Source: a virus. Taken from it: a stretch of DNA of 35,577 nucleotides. Positions 1 to 8,103 of this stretch are shown here, piece by piece (position 1 is the first letter of the stretch; the number at the start of each line of letters is the position of its first letter). Location of the stretch: positions 1 through 35,577 of IMG/VR virus record IMGVR_UViG_3300021373_001097. One strand, written 5' to 3'. Under the pieces are notes generated by a model. It was given only the letters and a program-made list of their open reading frames with translations, was not told the origin of the DNA and ran no database searches. The translations under genes and the position numbers were made by a program.

Positions 1-1
1 T

Positions 2-2008
2 AGAAATATATTTGATGCTTCTGAAAAACAAAAAGTAATTACTCTAGATAAAATTGAACAAGAAATACCTATGGAGGATTCTCTAACTCAACTTAGAAAA
101 GACAGACAAGAAGCCTATCAAAAATATGAAAGTGATCTTGAAGTTTATAACGACGAAGAAGAAAAACTTGATAAATTAACAGATGAACTAAGAGAACAAG
201 AAGATTTTCTTATATTTCCTAATCAAGTCATTGATGTAACAGAAATGGCTTTAGACGATATGGTAAACAATCGATTTGAGATTACTGGTGCAATTAACAG
301 TAAAATAAAAGATAGAGCTCCTTTTTTTGGAAGAGATCCAAACGAAAACTTTTATGATCTTTTGGCAGGAGATACCAACATGACAGATACAGACGTAAAT
401 CCAATAGGTCCTATAGTTGAAAATGTTTTTATAGAGCTACAAAAACAAGGTAAATTAAAAACACCTTTGAGTTATGCCCCAATATCTGTGACAAATCCTG
501 AAACAAATTTTAAGTTGACTGCAAAAACACCAAATGAAATTCTTTTAAGAGAAAAGAAGTTTGGTATATTAGAATCGGAGGAAGTAAACCCTGTTTTTAA
601 TGTAATACATGATATGCCTGGAATACTCGGTAACTACAGGAGTATGACTATTTTAAGATTAGGTTCTTCTAAAGGAATTATTCCAAGAGACATACTTCAA
701 TCTCTTCCTAAAAATTATTTTGAAGAAATGCAAAACAGAACAAGTAAGCCAGAGGCATTTAGAAAAACAATAGACATGGTTATGAATGAGAGTATAAACA
801 ACCAAGCAAATAGAGTATTAAATGCAAAAGTTGCTAAATATATTCTAGATAACCACATAAAGAGCAGAAAAAGCTCAGAAAACGTAATGCCAGAAACAGA
901 TATAGATGAGTTAATTATATCTAATTATAATCCAGAAGGACAGATGATGGCTGCACGACCAAATAACTCACCATTACAGAACTTACAAGAAAACCGTGTT
1001 GATTTAAAAGGTTTCGTAGAAGATTTTAATAACAGACTTGGTCCTAAAGCTGTTTTAGATATTAGAAAATATATAGGCAGAGAATTAGATTCCATGAATT
1101 CTAAAATAGGTTTTATACCTGTTAGAGATATTATGACATCCGAAAACATGTCAGATGATGCTCTAATAGAAAAATATAAACAGTCTATGCTTTCAGATTC
1201 TAGTTCATACAATTCTTTTGTTCAATATTTACTAAAAGAGCCTTATGTAAATAGTGTAAAAGCAACCCCAGTCAATATGAATCCTTTGTTTGAAAGTGTA
1301 GATGCTTTGGAAAAAAACGTGTCAAAATTAAGAGATAAATATAAGGCATCGTTTGCTGAAGCTCGAAGATTAGGTAGTAGAGAAGAAAAAGATAGAAGAT
1401 CTCAAGTATTTGAATTAGCAATAACTAGAAGAGCCAGAGACTTTGGATATGAGCCACAAGAATTATTTAATGCTTATAAAAGATTAGACAATCATGTAAA
1501 CAATACAGAACCTTATATGAGAGACTCTGCTCATTCTTCACAGTCACAAGCTTCAAGAGCGATCATAAAAGGAGCAATAAATCAAATACCAAATCTAGAA
1601 AAAATATATGGAGAGCCTGTTGTTGGTTTTGTTTTCCCTGCTAGAACAGATTTACAAAACATGTCAGGAAGAGCTAGATTACCAGCAGATGATGGAAGTG
1701 CTAGATATTTAGCAGAATTAGCAAAACATAAAAAAGCAGGTCTTACAAGTTATGAAGTTGCTCCGAACATAGTTAAAAAGCAATTTCAGGATGCATTATT
1801 AGACGAAGCAGGTAATCCTCAAGTTCAAGTAGAAGAGAATGTAATCTTTAATATGGTAGATAAAGATGGAAACAGAACAGCTAGACTTCCTAACCCGGTT
1901 CAATATATATTAAGGCTCGATCCTGGTTCAGCGGGTGAGAAACTAGCAAAAAGCAAATTTGTTTTTAAAGCAAAAGGTGGTACAGTGGATCTTAGAAAGG
2001 CAGGCTAA
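2..2008 (+). CDS. Large phage protein of unknown function, 5' end cut by window edge
   Basis: The frame is open from base 2 with no stop before the first internal ATG at 71, so the gene almost certainly begins upstream; 668 codons are visible. The first 50 or so residues after the ATG at 71 are rich in Glu, Asp and Lys and look like a coiled coil. The rest is charged and mostly helical, with no catalytic motif that I recognise. The last residues (K-A-K-G-G-T-V-D-L-R-K-A-G) form a basic double-glycine tail. The stop overlaps the portal start (TAATG), so the two are translationally coupled. Terminase often sits just before portal, but I see no Walker or nuclease motif here. An internal virion protein or a polyvalent ejected protein is an alternative; function is unknown. 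Confidence 0.8.
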   Translation, partial: RNIFDASEKQKVITLDKIEQEIPMEDSLTQLRKDRQEAYQKYESDLEVYNDEEEKLDKLTDELREQEDFLIFPNQVIDVTEMALDDMVNNRFEITGAINSKIKDRAPFFGRDPNENFYDLLAGDTNMTDTDVNPIGPIVENVFIELQKQGKLKTPLSYAPISVTNPETNFKLTAKTPNEILLREKKFGILESEEVNPVFNVIHDMPGILGNYRSMTILRLGSSKGIIPRDILQSLPKNYFEEMQNRTSKPEAFRKTIDMVMNESINNQANRVLNAKVAKYILDNHIKSRKSSENVMPETDIDELIISNYNPEGQMMAARPNNSPLQNLQENRVDLKGFVEDFNNRLGPKAVLDIRKYIGRELDSMNSKIGFIPVRDIMTSENMSDDALIEKYKQSMLSDSSSYNSFVQYLLKEPYVNSVKATPVNMNPLFESVDALEKNVSKLRDKYKASFAEARRLGSREEKDRRSQVFELAITRRARDFGYEPQELFNAYKRLDNHVNNTEPYMRDSAHSSQSQASRAIIKGAINQIPNLEKIYGEPVVGFVFPARTDLQNMSGRARLPADDGSARYLAELAKHKKAGLTSYEVAPNIVKKQFQDALLDEAGNPQVQVEENVIFNMVDKDGNRTARLPNPVQYILRLDPGSAGEKLAKSKFVFKAKGGTVDLRKAG

Positions 2009-4401
2009 TGGCAATAGAACCTAGACAAATAGCAGGACTAGTGGAGAAATCCATGGGAGCAGGTGGGCAGATGATGCCTGAAGAAGATAGTTTACAAATA
2101 GAGTTACCAGATACTATTAATGATTTACCAGAAGGCATAGAGCTTGTAGATGAAGAAGCCGTTGAAGTTCAAGTCGAAGAATATAGACATGATGCCAATC
2201 TCGCAGAGGTTCTTGATGACGACGTTCTTGGAGAGCTATCATCTGATCTCAGAGCGAAATTCCGTGAGGATGTTGACTCAAGGGAAGATTGGGAAGAGGC
2301 GATTGCGAAGGGATTAGGGCTACTCGGTATTAATTATGAAGACCGAAGTGAACCCTTCTTAGGTGCCAGTGGTGTAACTCATCCACTATTATCAGAGGCA
2401 GTTACACAGTTTCAAGCACAAGCTTACAAAGAAATGTTACCAAGTGGTGGGCCTGTAAAAACACAAATATTAGGAGCACCTACACAAGAAACGGAAGCAC
2501 AAGCTCAACGTGTAGAAGATTTCATGAACTATCAAGTTACTGAAGTCATGGAAGAATATGATCAAGACACTGATCAAATGCTATTTTATTTGCCTTTAAC
2601 AGGATCTACATTTAAAAAAGTTTATTTTGATGAAACAAAACAGAGAGCCGTTTCCAAGTTTGTACCAGCAGAAGATATGGTTGTTCCATACTCAGCTAGT
2701 GATTTAAGAACAGCAGAGAGGGTTACACATGTAGTAAGAATGACGTATAATGATATTCGTAAACTACAAGTAGCAGGAGTATACAGAGATGTTGAACTAT
2801 CTGAAACAAGTGATGGTGAAGACGAAGGAGCTATCCAAGAACGTACTGATGAGTTGTTGGGACTACGTCCAAATTACTCTGACGACTCTTATACCTTATT
2901 GGAATGCCACGTTGACTTGGACTTGGAAGGTTTTGAAGACATGGATAATCAGGGGGATCCTTCGGGGATTATGCTCCCTTATATTGTTACCCTTGATCAA
3001 AGCTCTGGAAAAGTGCTATCAGTGGTTAGAAACTTTAGAGAGCAAGACCCATTAAAAAGGAAGAGACAATATTTCACTCATTTCAAATTTTTACCAGGAT
3101 TTGGTTTTTACGGCTTCGGTTTATTGCACACAATCGGAGGTCTCTCTCGTGCTGCAACTTCTATATTGAGGCAATTAATTGATTCGGGTACGCTCTCTAA
3201 TTTACCAGCTGGGTTTAAGGCTCGTGGTGTTCGTATTCGTAATGATGATGAGCCTCTTAATCCTGGGGAGTTTCGTGACATCGATGTCCCAGGCGGAGAT
3301 CTCAAAAATTCCATCATTCCATTGCCATATAAAGAGCCATCAGCCACATTAGCACAGCTTTTAGGGGTAGTTGTTGACTCTGGTAGACGTTTTGCACAGG
3401 TTGCAGATGCAAAAATAGCCGATGTTAACTCTCAAGCACCCGTTGGAACGACTGTTGCCTTGATTGAACAAGGTTCAAAGATCATTTCAAGCATACATAA
3501 GCGTTTACATTACGCTCAAAAGCAAGAATTTCGCATGTTAGCCGAAATTTTTAGTGAAAATCCAGTTCCATACCCGTATTTTGTTGGAAATGTACCACCA
3601 GAGACCATGCAGGCCGACTTTGATGGACGTGTTGACATACTTCCAGTGTCAGATCCGAACATTTTCTCTATGTCACAGCGATTATCGCTCGCTCAAACAC
3701 AATTACAATTGGCTCAAGCGGCTCCACAGATACATAATGTACATGAAGCATACAGAAGAATGTATGATGCACTCGATATTAAGAATATTGATGCTATTTT
3801 ACCGAAGCCACAAGAGCCACAACCCGTGGATCCTGCAACAGAAAACGGAAATGCAATGAAAGGTATGCCTTTGAAAGCCTTTCCACAACAAGATCACGAG
3901 GCACACGTCAGAGCACATGTGGTAATGTTATCAAGTCAGACATCTCAAGCAAATCCACAAGGATATATTATGTTACAAGCTCATGTACAAGAGCATGTTG
4001 GTATGATGGCAAGAGATCAGGTTACAACTTTCTTTCAAAAAGCAGTTGAACAAGCTCAAATGGAAGGTAAACAAGTTCCTCAGATTGATCCAGCAGCCGT
4101 TGAAGCGGCAATCGCTCAACAAGTTGGCGAGATCTTGAATGAAATAATGCCTGCCCTAGCTCCACCAACTCCAGAAGATCCATTGGTAGAAATTAGAAAG
4201 AAAGAACTTGAGAATGATACTGCTGAACTTCAAAGAAAAACAATGAACGATCAAATGGATTTTCAGATTGATCAAGCTAAGTTGCAACAAGCTTATGAAC
4301 TAGCTCAACAGAGACAGAAGTTACAAGAAAACATTGCTGATGATAGAAATGATGTCAACATATACAGAATTAATATGGCATCGGCTAACAAAGGTAAATA
4401 A
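2008..4401 (+). CDS. Portal protein
   Basis: This 797-residue protein should form the dodecameric ring at the packaging vertex through which DNA enters and leaves the head. The length fits the large portals of P22-type podoviruses. The N-terminal part is acidic; the region around residues 110-260 carries conserved features of marine podovirus portals (a G-A-S-G-V-T-H-P segment, then M-L-P-S-G-G-P-V-K, then a V-P-A-E-D-M-V-V-P block). The C-terminal 150 residues are Gln/Glu-rich and helical, as in the barrel and crown of P22 gp1. It starts on the last base of the preceding stop. Downstream come small membrane proteins and then the scaffold and capsid genes. Family assignment rests on recalled similarity, not on a search. 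Confidence 0.88.
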   Translation: MAIEPRQIAGLVEKSMGAGGQMMPEEDSLQIELPDTINDLPEGIELVDEEAVEVQVEEYRHDANLAEVLDDDVLGELSSDLRAKFREDVDSREDWEEAIAKGLGLLGINYEDRSEPFLGASGVTHPLLSEAVTQFQAQAYKEMLPSGGPVKTQILGAPTQETEAQAQRVEDFMNYQVTEVMEEYDQDTDQMLFYLPLTGSTFKKVYFDETKQRAVSKFVPAEDMVVPYSASDLRTAERVTHVVRMTYNDIRKLQVAGVYRDVELSETSDGEDEGAIQERTDELLGLRPNYSDDSYTLLECHVDLDLEGFEDMDNQGDPSGIMLPYIVTLDQSSGKVLSVVRNFREQDPLKRKRQYFTHFKFLPGFGFYGFGLLHTIGGLSRAATSILRQLIDSGTLSNLPAGFKARGVRIRNDDEPLNPGEFRDIDVPGGDLKNSIIPLPYKEPSATLAQLLGVVVDSGRRFAQVADAKIADVNSQAPVGTTVALIEQGSKIISSIHKRLHYAQKQEFRMLAEIFSENPVPYPYFVGNVPPETMQADFDGRVDILPVSDPNIFSMSQRLSLAQTQLQLAQAAPQIHNVHEAYRRMYDALDIKNIDAILPKPQEPQPVDPATENGNAMKGMPLKAFPQQDHEAHVRAHVVMLSSQTSQANPQGYIMLQAHVQEHVGMMARDQVTTFFQKAVEQAQMEGKQVPQIDPAAVEAAIAQQVGEILNEIMPALAPPTPEDPLVEIRKKELENDTAELQRKTMNDQMDFQIDQAKLQQAYELAQQRQKLQENIADDRNDVNIYRINMASANKGK

Positions 4402-4420
4402 TTTATGATATACTCTGGTT

Positions 4421-5173
4421 ATGGATCCAGTAACTATATCAGTAGCCGTAGGAATAGCAGGTAAAGCTTTTGATGCGATCAAAAAAGGCTTTGCTGTAGG
4501 TCGTGATATTGAGCAAATGTCTGGCGATATTGGTCGTTGGATGGGTGCCGTAAGTGACGTTGATAATGCAGAAAAACAAGCTAAAAACCCTCCCTTGTTT
4601 GGTAAGTTGTTTAAGTCTGGTTCTATCGAAGAGGCGGCAATGGCTGCGTATGCAGCAAAAAAGAAACTTGAGGAACAAAGGTACGAACTCAAGGTTTTTC
4701 TAAACATGACTTACGGCCCACAAGCTTATGATGAACTCCTTAAGATGGAGGGTCAGATAAGGAAACAACGTCAAGAGACAATTTACAAACAACAACAACT
4801 TCGAAGACAGATAGGTGAAGCAATTGGTTGGCTCGTTTGTGTGGGTTTGGTTGGTGGTTTTGCCGTGTTGATTGCCAGTGTTTGGATTAAACGAGCAAAT
4901 GCTTACGAATACAAACCAAAAAACTATTCATTGCAACAAAAACAATGGCGTAATCCAGATACAAAAAAGTACACTACATGTAGACTTAAGAAAAGAATAA
5001 CATCAAAATACACAAACAAAAGGGCTTGCATTTATCAAGGTGGTAATAAGACATTTACTATGATGATTGAAACTTTCTGTCCAAAACAATACAAATGTGT
5101 ATATGATCCAAATGGAACTGAACCAGATATAGACAAAGTCATGGACAGTTTAAGAAGCATAGGAAATAAATAA
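4421..5173 (+). CDS. Single-pass membrane protein with Cys-rich tail
   Basis: The product has 250 residues. Residues 1-130 are mainly helical and charged, ending in a Gln/Arg-rich coiled-coil-like stretch. One strong hydrophobic segment lies at about 135-156. The roughly 90 residues after it contain four cysteines (T-C-R, A-C-I, F-C-P, K-C-V), which would suit two disulfide bonds if this part is periplasmic. I do not recognise the family. The position at the head of a run of small membrane proteins ending in a holin-type gene suggests a role in lysis or the envelope, for example spanin-like, but this is inference. Its stop overlaps the next start (TAATG). Confidence 0.7.
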   Translation: MDPVTISVAVGIAGKAFDAIKKGFAVGRDIEQMSGDIGRWMGAVSDVDNAEKQAKNPPLFGKLFKSGSIEEAAMAAYAAKKKLEEQRYELKVFLNMTYGPQAYDELLKMEGQIRKQRQETIYKQQQLRRQIGEAIGWLVCVGLVGGFAVLIASVWIKRANAYEYKPKNYSLQQKQWRNPDTKKYTTCRLKKRITSKYTNKRACIYQGGNKTFTMMIETFCPKQYKCVYDPNGTEPDIDKVMDSLRSIGNK

Positions 5174-5298
5174 TGGATAGTAATTTTATACTAGATGCAT
5201 GGAATGGGTTGACTTACTTTGAGGGAATACTCTTTACTTTGTGGCTATTTATCTTATACTATGGTAAATGTTGGATAGATAGTAGGTTTAAAAAATGA
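5173..5298 (+). CDS. Small membrane protein, 41 residues
   Basis: This short gene starts inside the stop of the 250-residue protein (TAATG) and ends inside the start of the next gene (ATGA), which is the tight coupling expected of a real gene. The product has a central hydrophobic segment (about residues 18-31, rich in Leu, Phe, Trp and Tyr) and a basic end (D-S-R-F-K-K). It is probably a one-pass inner-membrane peptide. It lies among holin-type genes, so a holin or antiholin role is possible. No family is recognised. Confidence 0.6.
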   Translation: MDSNFILDAWNGLTYFEGILFTLWLFILYYGKCWIDSRFKK

Positions 5299-5501
5299 CG
5301 GTGGAGACGTTTCTGAAGTGGAAAATTCTCCCGAGACTGATGATGCTTGCCAGTACTATTATGTCTTGGAGATGTGCAGAGTGGTTCATGCAACTTGAAG
5401 TTCCGACAGCTGCTCAATCTGCTTTTGTTTCAGTCGTTATGGGTGTAATGACAGGTGTCTTTGGTATTTGGATGGGACACGAACATAAGGAACACAAATA
5501 A
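5295..5501 (+). CDS. Putative holin-like two-TM protein
   Basis: The protein has 68 residues and two hydrophobic segments (about 11-32 and 42-60) with a short turn between them and a His/Lys-rich end (H-E-H-K-E-H-K). Size and layout match class II holin-type proteins, which open the inner membrane so that endolysin can reach the cell wall. The start overlaps the preceding stop (ATGA) and the stop overlaps the next start (TAATG). Similar proteins are, as I recall, common in marine phage contigs, but holin function has not been shown and is inferred from topology and neighbours. Confidence 0.6.
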   Translation: MTVETFLKWKILPRLMMLASTIMSWRCAEWFMQLEVPTAAQSAFVSVVMGVMTGVFGIWMGHEHKEHK

Positions 5502-5896
5502 TGTTAACAGCGTTAATTGGACCAGTAACCAATTTAGTTGGTAAGTTTATTGAAGACAAAGATGCTAAGAATAAATTAGCACATGAAATAGCGACCATGG
5601 CAGAAAAACATGCTCAAGAGTTAGCCAAGGGTCAATTAGAGATTAACAAGGCAGAGGCAACACATAAATCTATTTTTGTTGCCGGATGGCGACCATTTAT
5701 TGGCTGGACATGCGGCATCGCCCTATGTTGGCATTTTGTGCTTTCTCCTGTTACACTATTTATGTGTGCCTATTTAGACATATTTATACCAGAACTACCT
5801 GCTTTTGATATGGGTAGTTTGATGACTGTGTTGATGGGAATGCTCGGGCTTGGCGGTTTGAGGTCATTTGAAAAGTATAAAGGATTAACAAAATAA
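5501..5896 (+). CDS. Holin, GTA three-TM family type
   Basis: The 131-residue protein starts with a helical, charged N-terminal half (residues 15-55) and then has A-G-W-R-P-F-I-G-W at 61-69, a signature I associate with the three-TM holin family first described for gene transfer agents. Hydrophobic segments follow at about 66-92 and 105-121, and the protein ends with a basic tail (R-S-F-E-K-Y-K-G). It should sit in the inner membrane and permit release of progeny. It is coupled to both neighbours by TAATG overlaps. The matching endolysin candidate lies far away, at 35058. Confidence 0.75.
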   Translation: MLTALIGPVTNLVGKFIEDKDAKNKLAHEIATMAEKHAQELAKGQLEINKAEATHKSIFVAGWRPFIGWTCGIALCWHFVLSPVTLFMCAYLDIFIPELPAFDMGSLMTVLMGMLGLGGLRSFEKYKGLTK

Positions 5897-5991
5897 TGAT
5901 TAATTGGATTAAAAAAATATTAACTTCTTCTAGTAGAGATTTATCGAAGCATAGACTTCACACAACTAAGTATCAGGACTTGTGTATGTAA
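5896..5991 (+). CDS. Tiny basic protein, 31 residues
   Basis: The frame starts on the last base of the holin-type gene's stop (TAATG) and stops on the first base of the next ATG, filling exactly the space between two genes. The peptide is basic, with an amphipathic start (M-I-N-W-I-K-K-I) and several Ser, His and Arg residues. I recognise no family. It may be a genuine small gene or only a translated linker that keeps ribosomes moving to the next start. Confidence 0.4.
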   Translation: MINWIKKILTSSSRDLSKHRLHTTKYQDLCM

Positions 5992-6482
5992 TGGCTAGAG
6001 TAGGACAATTTGCAAACGACTTGGGTATAAGTAAAAACCAAGCACAGAACTTAATTAACAAAGGTCGAAGTCGCAAGGACGGAGGATCGCAAATCTTGGA
6101 GAATGTAATGAAACCAGTTAAAAGAAGTTTTGGTGGAGCAACAACTCTTTCCAAAGAAGCAAAAAAAATAAAAAAGATGACAAAAAAACCAGATGATCCT
6201 ATGGGAGATAGGTTTGGTAAGGACAAAGATTTTAAAGTTAGACCAAAATCACAAAAGCCTTATCATCCAAAATTCAACCCAGATCAATATCATCCAAAGT
6301 TAAATCCTAAAGGTTCAAAGGGTAAACCAAAAGTTCAAAAGAGAAAAGATGGGGGGTTTCCAGATCTAACTGGTGATGGAAAGGTAACAAGAGCAGATAT
6401 TCTTAAAGGTCGTGGTGTTAAAGGTTTTGCTCGTGGTGGTGGTATCGCTATCCAAGGATTAGGGTTCAAAGGAGTTAGGTAG
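5991..6482 (+). CDS. Basic protein with EF-hand-like loop and Gly-rich tail
   Basis: I choose the ATG at 5991, which shares a base with the preceding stop, over the GTG three codons upstream; this gives 163 residues. The protein is rich in Lys, Gly and Pro. Near the end it carries D-L-T-G-D-G-K-V-T-R-A-D (about residues 125-136), a dockerin/EF-hand-type calcium loop with acidic or polar residues at positions 1, 3, 5 and 12. The C-terminus is R-G-G-G-I-A-I-Q-G followed by F-K-G-V-R. I recall similar small proteins with this loop and tail in marine phages, with no assigned function. A structural or assembly role is a guess from its place between portal and head genes. Confidence 0.65.
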   Translation: MARVGQFANDLGISKNQAQNLINKGRSRKDGGSQILENVMKPVKRSFGGATTLSKEAKKIKKMTKKPDDPMGDRFGKDKDFKVRPKSQKPYHPKFNPDQYHPKLNPKGSKGKPKVQKRKDGGFPDLTGDGKVTRADILKGRGVKGFARGGGIAIQGLGFKGVR

Positions 6483-6487
6483 GTCGT

Positions 6488-7492
6488 ATGAGTCCTGATG
6501 ATGAAGATACCGCAGCTGAAGTAAGCGAACATTCTGCTGATGCAGCAGGAATGGGTATGGGGGGTTTTGATGATGCTGCTGCCGCTAATAAATCGGTAAC
6601 AACTGATTATACCACGGCAGGTGTTGGGTTGGGTAAAGACACCTATTCTTATGTAGATGCCATGAAAGGTGCCTTGGGAATAACACCTACCAATCCTTAT
6701 GGTTATCAAGGATTCTTTAGTAGAGTTTTTGGGATAGATCCAGAAGATATAGATTACACAAATATATTTGATGGTAATCAATCCACTATGAATTACATTG
6801 CACAGAAGAATGTTGATGTGTACAGTAATCCAAACAACACCCCTGGTACACCGGGATTTGATCCAACTCAACCAGCCAATCAACCAAGGTCTGGTATACA
6901 AAGAGGATTTGGTTCTCTTTTTAATCCCATAGGACAACAAACAGCTTTTGGTAAGATAGCAGCACAAAGACCTAATGACCCTATGGGATCACTAGCCATG
7001 GGTGTTTTTAGTAACTTAGCAGGACTATCTTTACCCGGAATAATGGCACAAGCTATAGGAAGAGATACATATGCAGCTAAAGGAACACCCGGATATGATG
7101 CAACGATAGATCCTGCTTCTCCTAGTTTTACTGGTTCTAGTTCTTTGGGTGGTATAGTGGATGCTCTTTCTTTAGCAAGCACTGGCATGACTTCTACTAC
7201 AGCTCAAGAGGTGTATGGTGCCACTAAAGAAGCCGTTGAAGAAGCTATTGATTATTTTTCAAACCCTAAAGGTGGAATAGAGGCTACTTCAACAAGTGCT
7301 GTAACGAATGTTCCTACAACAATGCCTTCTGGAACAGCATTAGGTAAAACACCTAGTGTAGGTATAGAAACTCTCGACCTAATGGGTTCTTCGAACAATA
7401 TGTTTTCTCCTCAAGGATATTCAACAGTTAATACGATAGGTGGAATGACAAAAAAAGAAGCTGACGACATAAAAAGCAGATTAGGTTACTAA
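6488..7492 (+). CDS. Hypothetical Gly/Ala/Thr-rich protein
   Basis: This 334-residue protein is low in charge and rich in Gly, Ala, Ser, Thr and Pro, which fits a virion component more than an enzyme. The N-terminus is acidic (S-P-D-D-E-D). A T-P-G-[FY]-D motif occurs twice: T-P-G-F-D near residue 120 and T-P-G-Y-D near 201. The middle (about 135-190) has Gly/Leu/Met-rich, mildly hydrophobic stretches. A ribosome site of AGGTAGG type lies just before the ATG, and the gene is followed directly by the next start. No family is recognised. Confidence 0.6.
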   Translation: MSPDDEDTAAEVSEHSADAAGMGMGGFDDAAAANKSVTTDYTTAGVGLGKDTYSYVDAMKGALGITPTNPYGYQGFFSRVFGIDPEDIDYTNIFDGNQSTMNYIAQKNVDVYSNPNNTPGTPGFDPTQPANQPRSGIQRGFGSLFNPIGQQTAFGKIAAQRPNDPMGSLAMGVFSNLAGLSLPGIMAQAIGRDTYAAKGTPGYDATIDPASPSFTGSSSLGGIVDALSLASTGMTSTTAQEVYGATKEAVEEAIDYFSNPKGGIEATSTSAVTNVPTTMPSGTALGKTPSVGIETLDLMGSSNNMFSPQGYSTVNTIGGMTKKEADDIKSRLGY

Positions 7493-7723
7493 ATGTTCGT
7501 AGCAGATTTCTTACATAAATATAAAAAAGACTTGAATAATAGAATTGATGATATAAGTATTTCATTGACTAGTGGTAGTGCATCTGATATTGGTCAATAT
7601 AAAGCAATGGTAGGCGAAATACAGGGACTAACCTACGCATTGGAACACGTTCAAACCCTGCTAAAGAAGGTGGATGATGAGTCTGATAGTACCAGAATAC
7701 GTTCTAGCACAGAGGAACGCTAA
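7493..7723 (+). CDS. Conserved small helical phage protein
   Basis: The product has 76 residues and appears all-helical, with the pattern H-K-Y-K-K-D-L-N-N-R-I-D-D-I near the start and L-L-K-K-V-D-D-E near the end. I recall similar short proteins just before the head block in marine phages, without known function. It begins immediately after the stop of the 334-residue protein. Its last 47 bases overlap the co-chaperonin gene in another frame, and its coding sequence supplies the ribosome site for that gene. Confidence 0.65.
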   Translation: MFVADFLHKYKKDLNNRIDDISISLTSGSASDIGQYKAMVGEIQGLTYALEHVQTLLKKVDDESDSTRIRSSTEER

Positions 7724-8102
7724 GAAAAAAGCTGAAGAAGAAGCCAAAAAACTTAAATTAATAGAAAGAATACCACAGCCAACAGGTTGGCGAATATTAG
7801 TTATGCCTTACATGGGCAAAGAAAAAACTGAAGGTGGTGTTTACGTTCCAGATCCAGTAAGAGAAAGAGAAGCGAGAGCCACAGTTACAGCATATGTAGC
7901 TAAAGTGGGACCTTTGGCATATAAAGATATAGACAAATTTGGAGAAGACGGAGCTTGGTGTAAGGAAGGCGACTGGGTTTGTATTGGTCGTTACGCTGGG
8001 TCACGTTTCCAAATAGAGGGTGGGGAAGTTAGAATAATCAATGACGATGAAGTCATTGCAACCATTGTCGATCCTGACGACATCAAATCATACGGAGCCT
8101 AG
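7677..8102 (+). CDS. GroES-like co-chaperonin
   Basis: The protein caps the host GroEL ring, probably to fold the phage capsid protein, as T4 gp31 does. The core (about residues 28-135) follows the GroES pattern: P-T-G-W-R-I-L-V near the start, a mobile loop K-T-E-G-G-V-Y-V-P-D (50-59) that should bind GroEL, V-G-P, G-D-W-V-C-I-G in the middle and an I-I-N-D-D-E-V-I-A end. An extra Lys/Glu-rich helix of roughly 30 residues precedes the core, so the protein (141 residues) is longer than bacterial GroES. I prefer ATG 7677 over ATG 7674 because the GAAGG at 7666-7670 then has a spacing of six bases. It overlaps the preceding gene and leads directly into the scaffold gene. Confidence 0.85.
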   Translation: MSLIVPEYVLAQRNAKKKAEEEAKKLKLIERIPQPTGWRILVMPYMGKEKTEGGVYVPDPVREREARATVTAYVAKVGPLAYKDIDKFGEDGAWCKEGDWVCIGRYAGSRFQIEGGEVRIINDDEVIATIVDPDDIKSYGA

Positions 8103-8103
8103 T

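Noticed and set aside
6335-6967. 210-codon minus-strand frame with Cys and Ile/Tyr clusters
   Set aside because: It lies across two well-supported + strand genes and its composition is typical of a shadow frame.
8041-8103. Longer N-terminus for the scaffold protein
   Set aside because: The extra 21 residues overlap the co-chaperonin gene and are unlike the acidic scaffold start; ATG 8104 right after the co-chaperonin stop is better.
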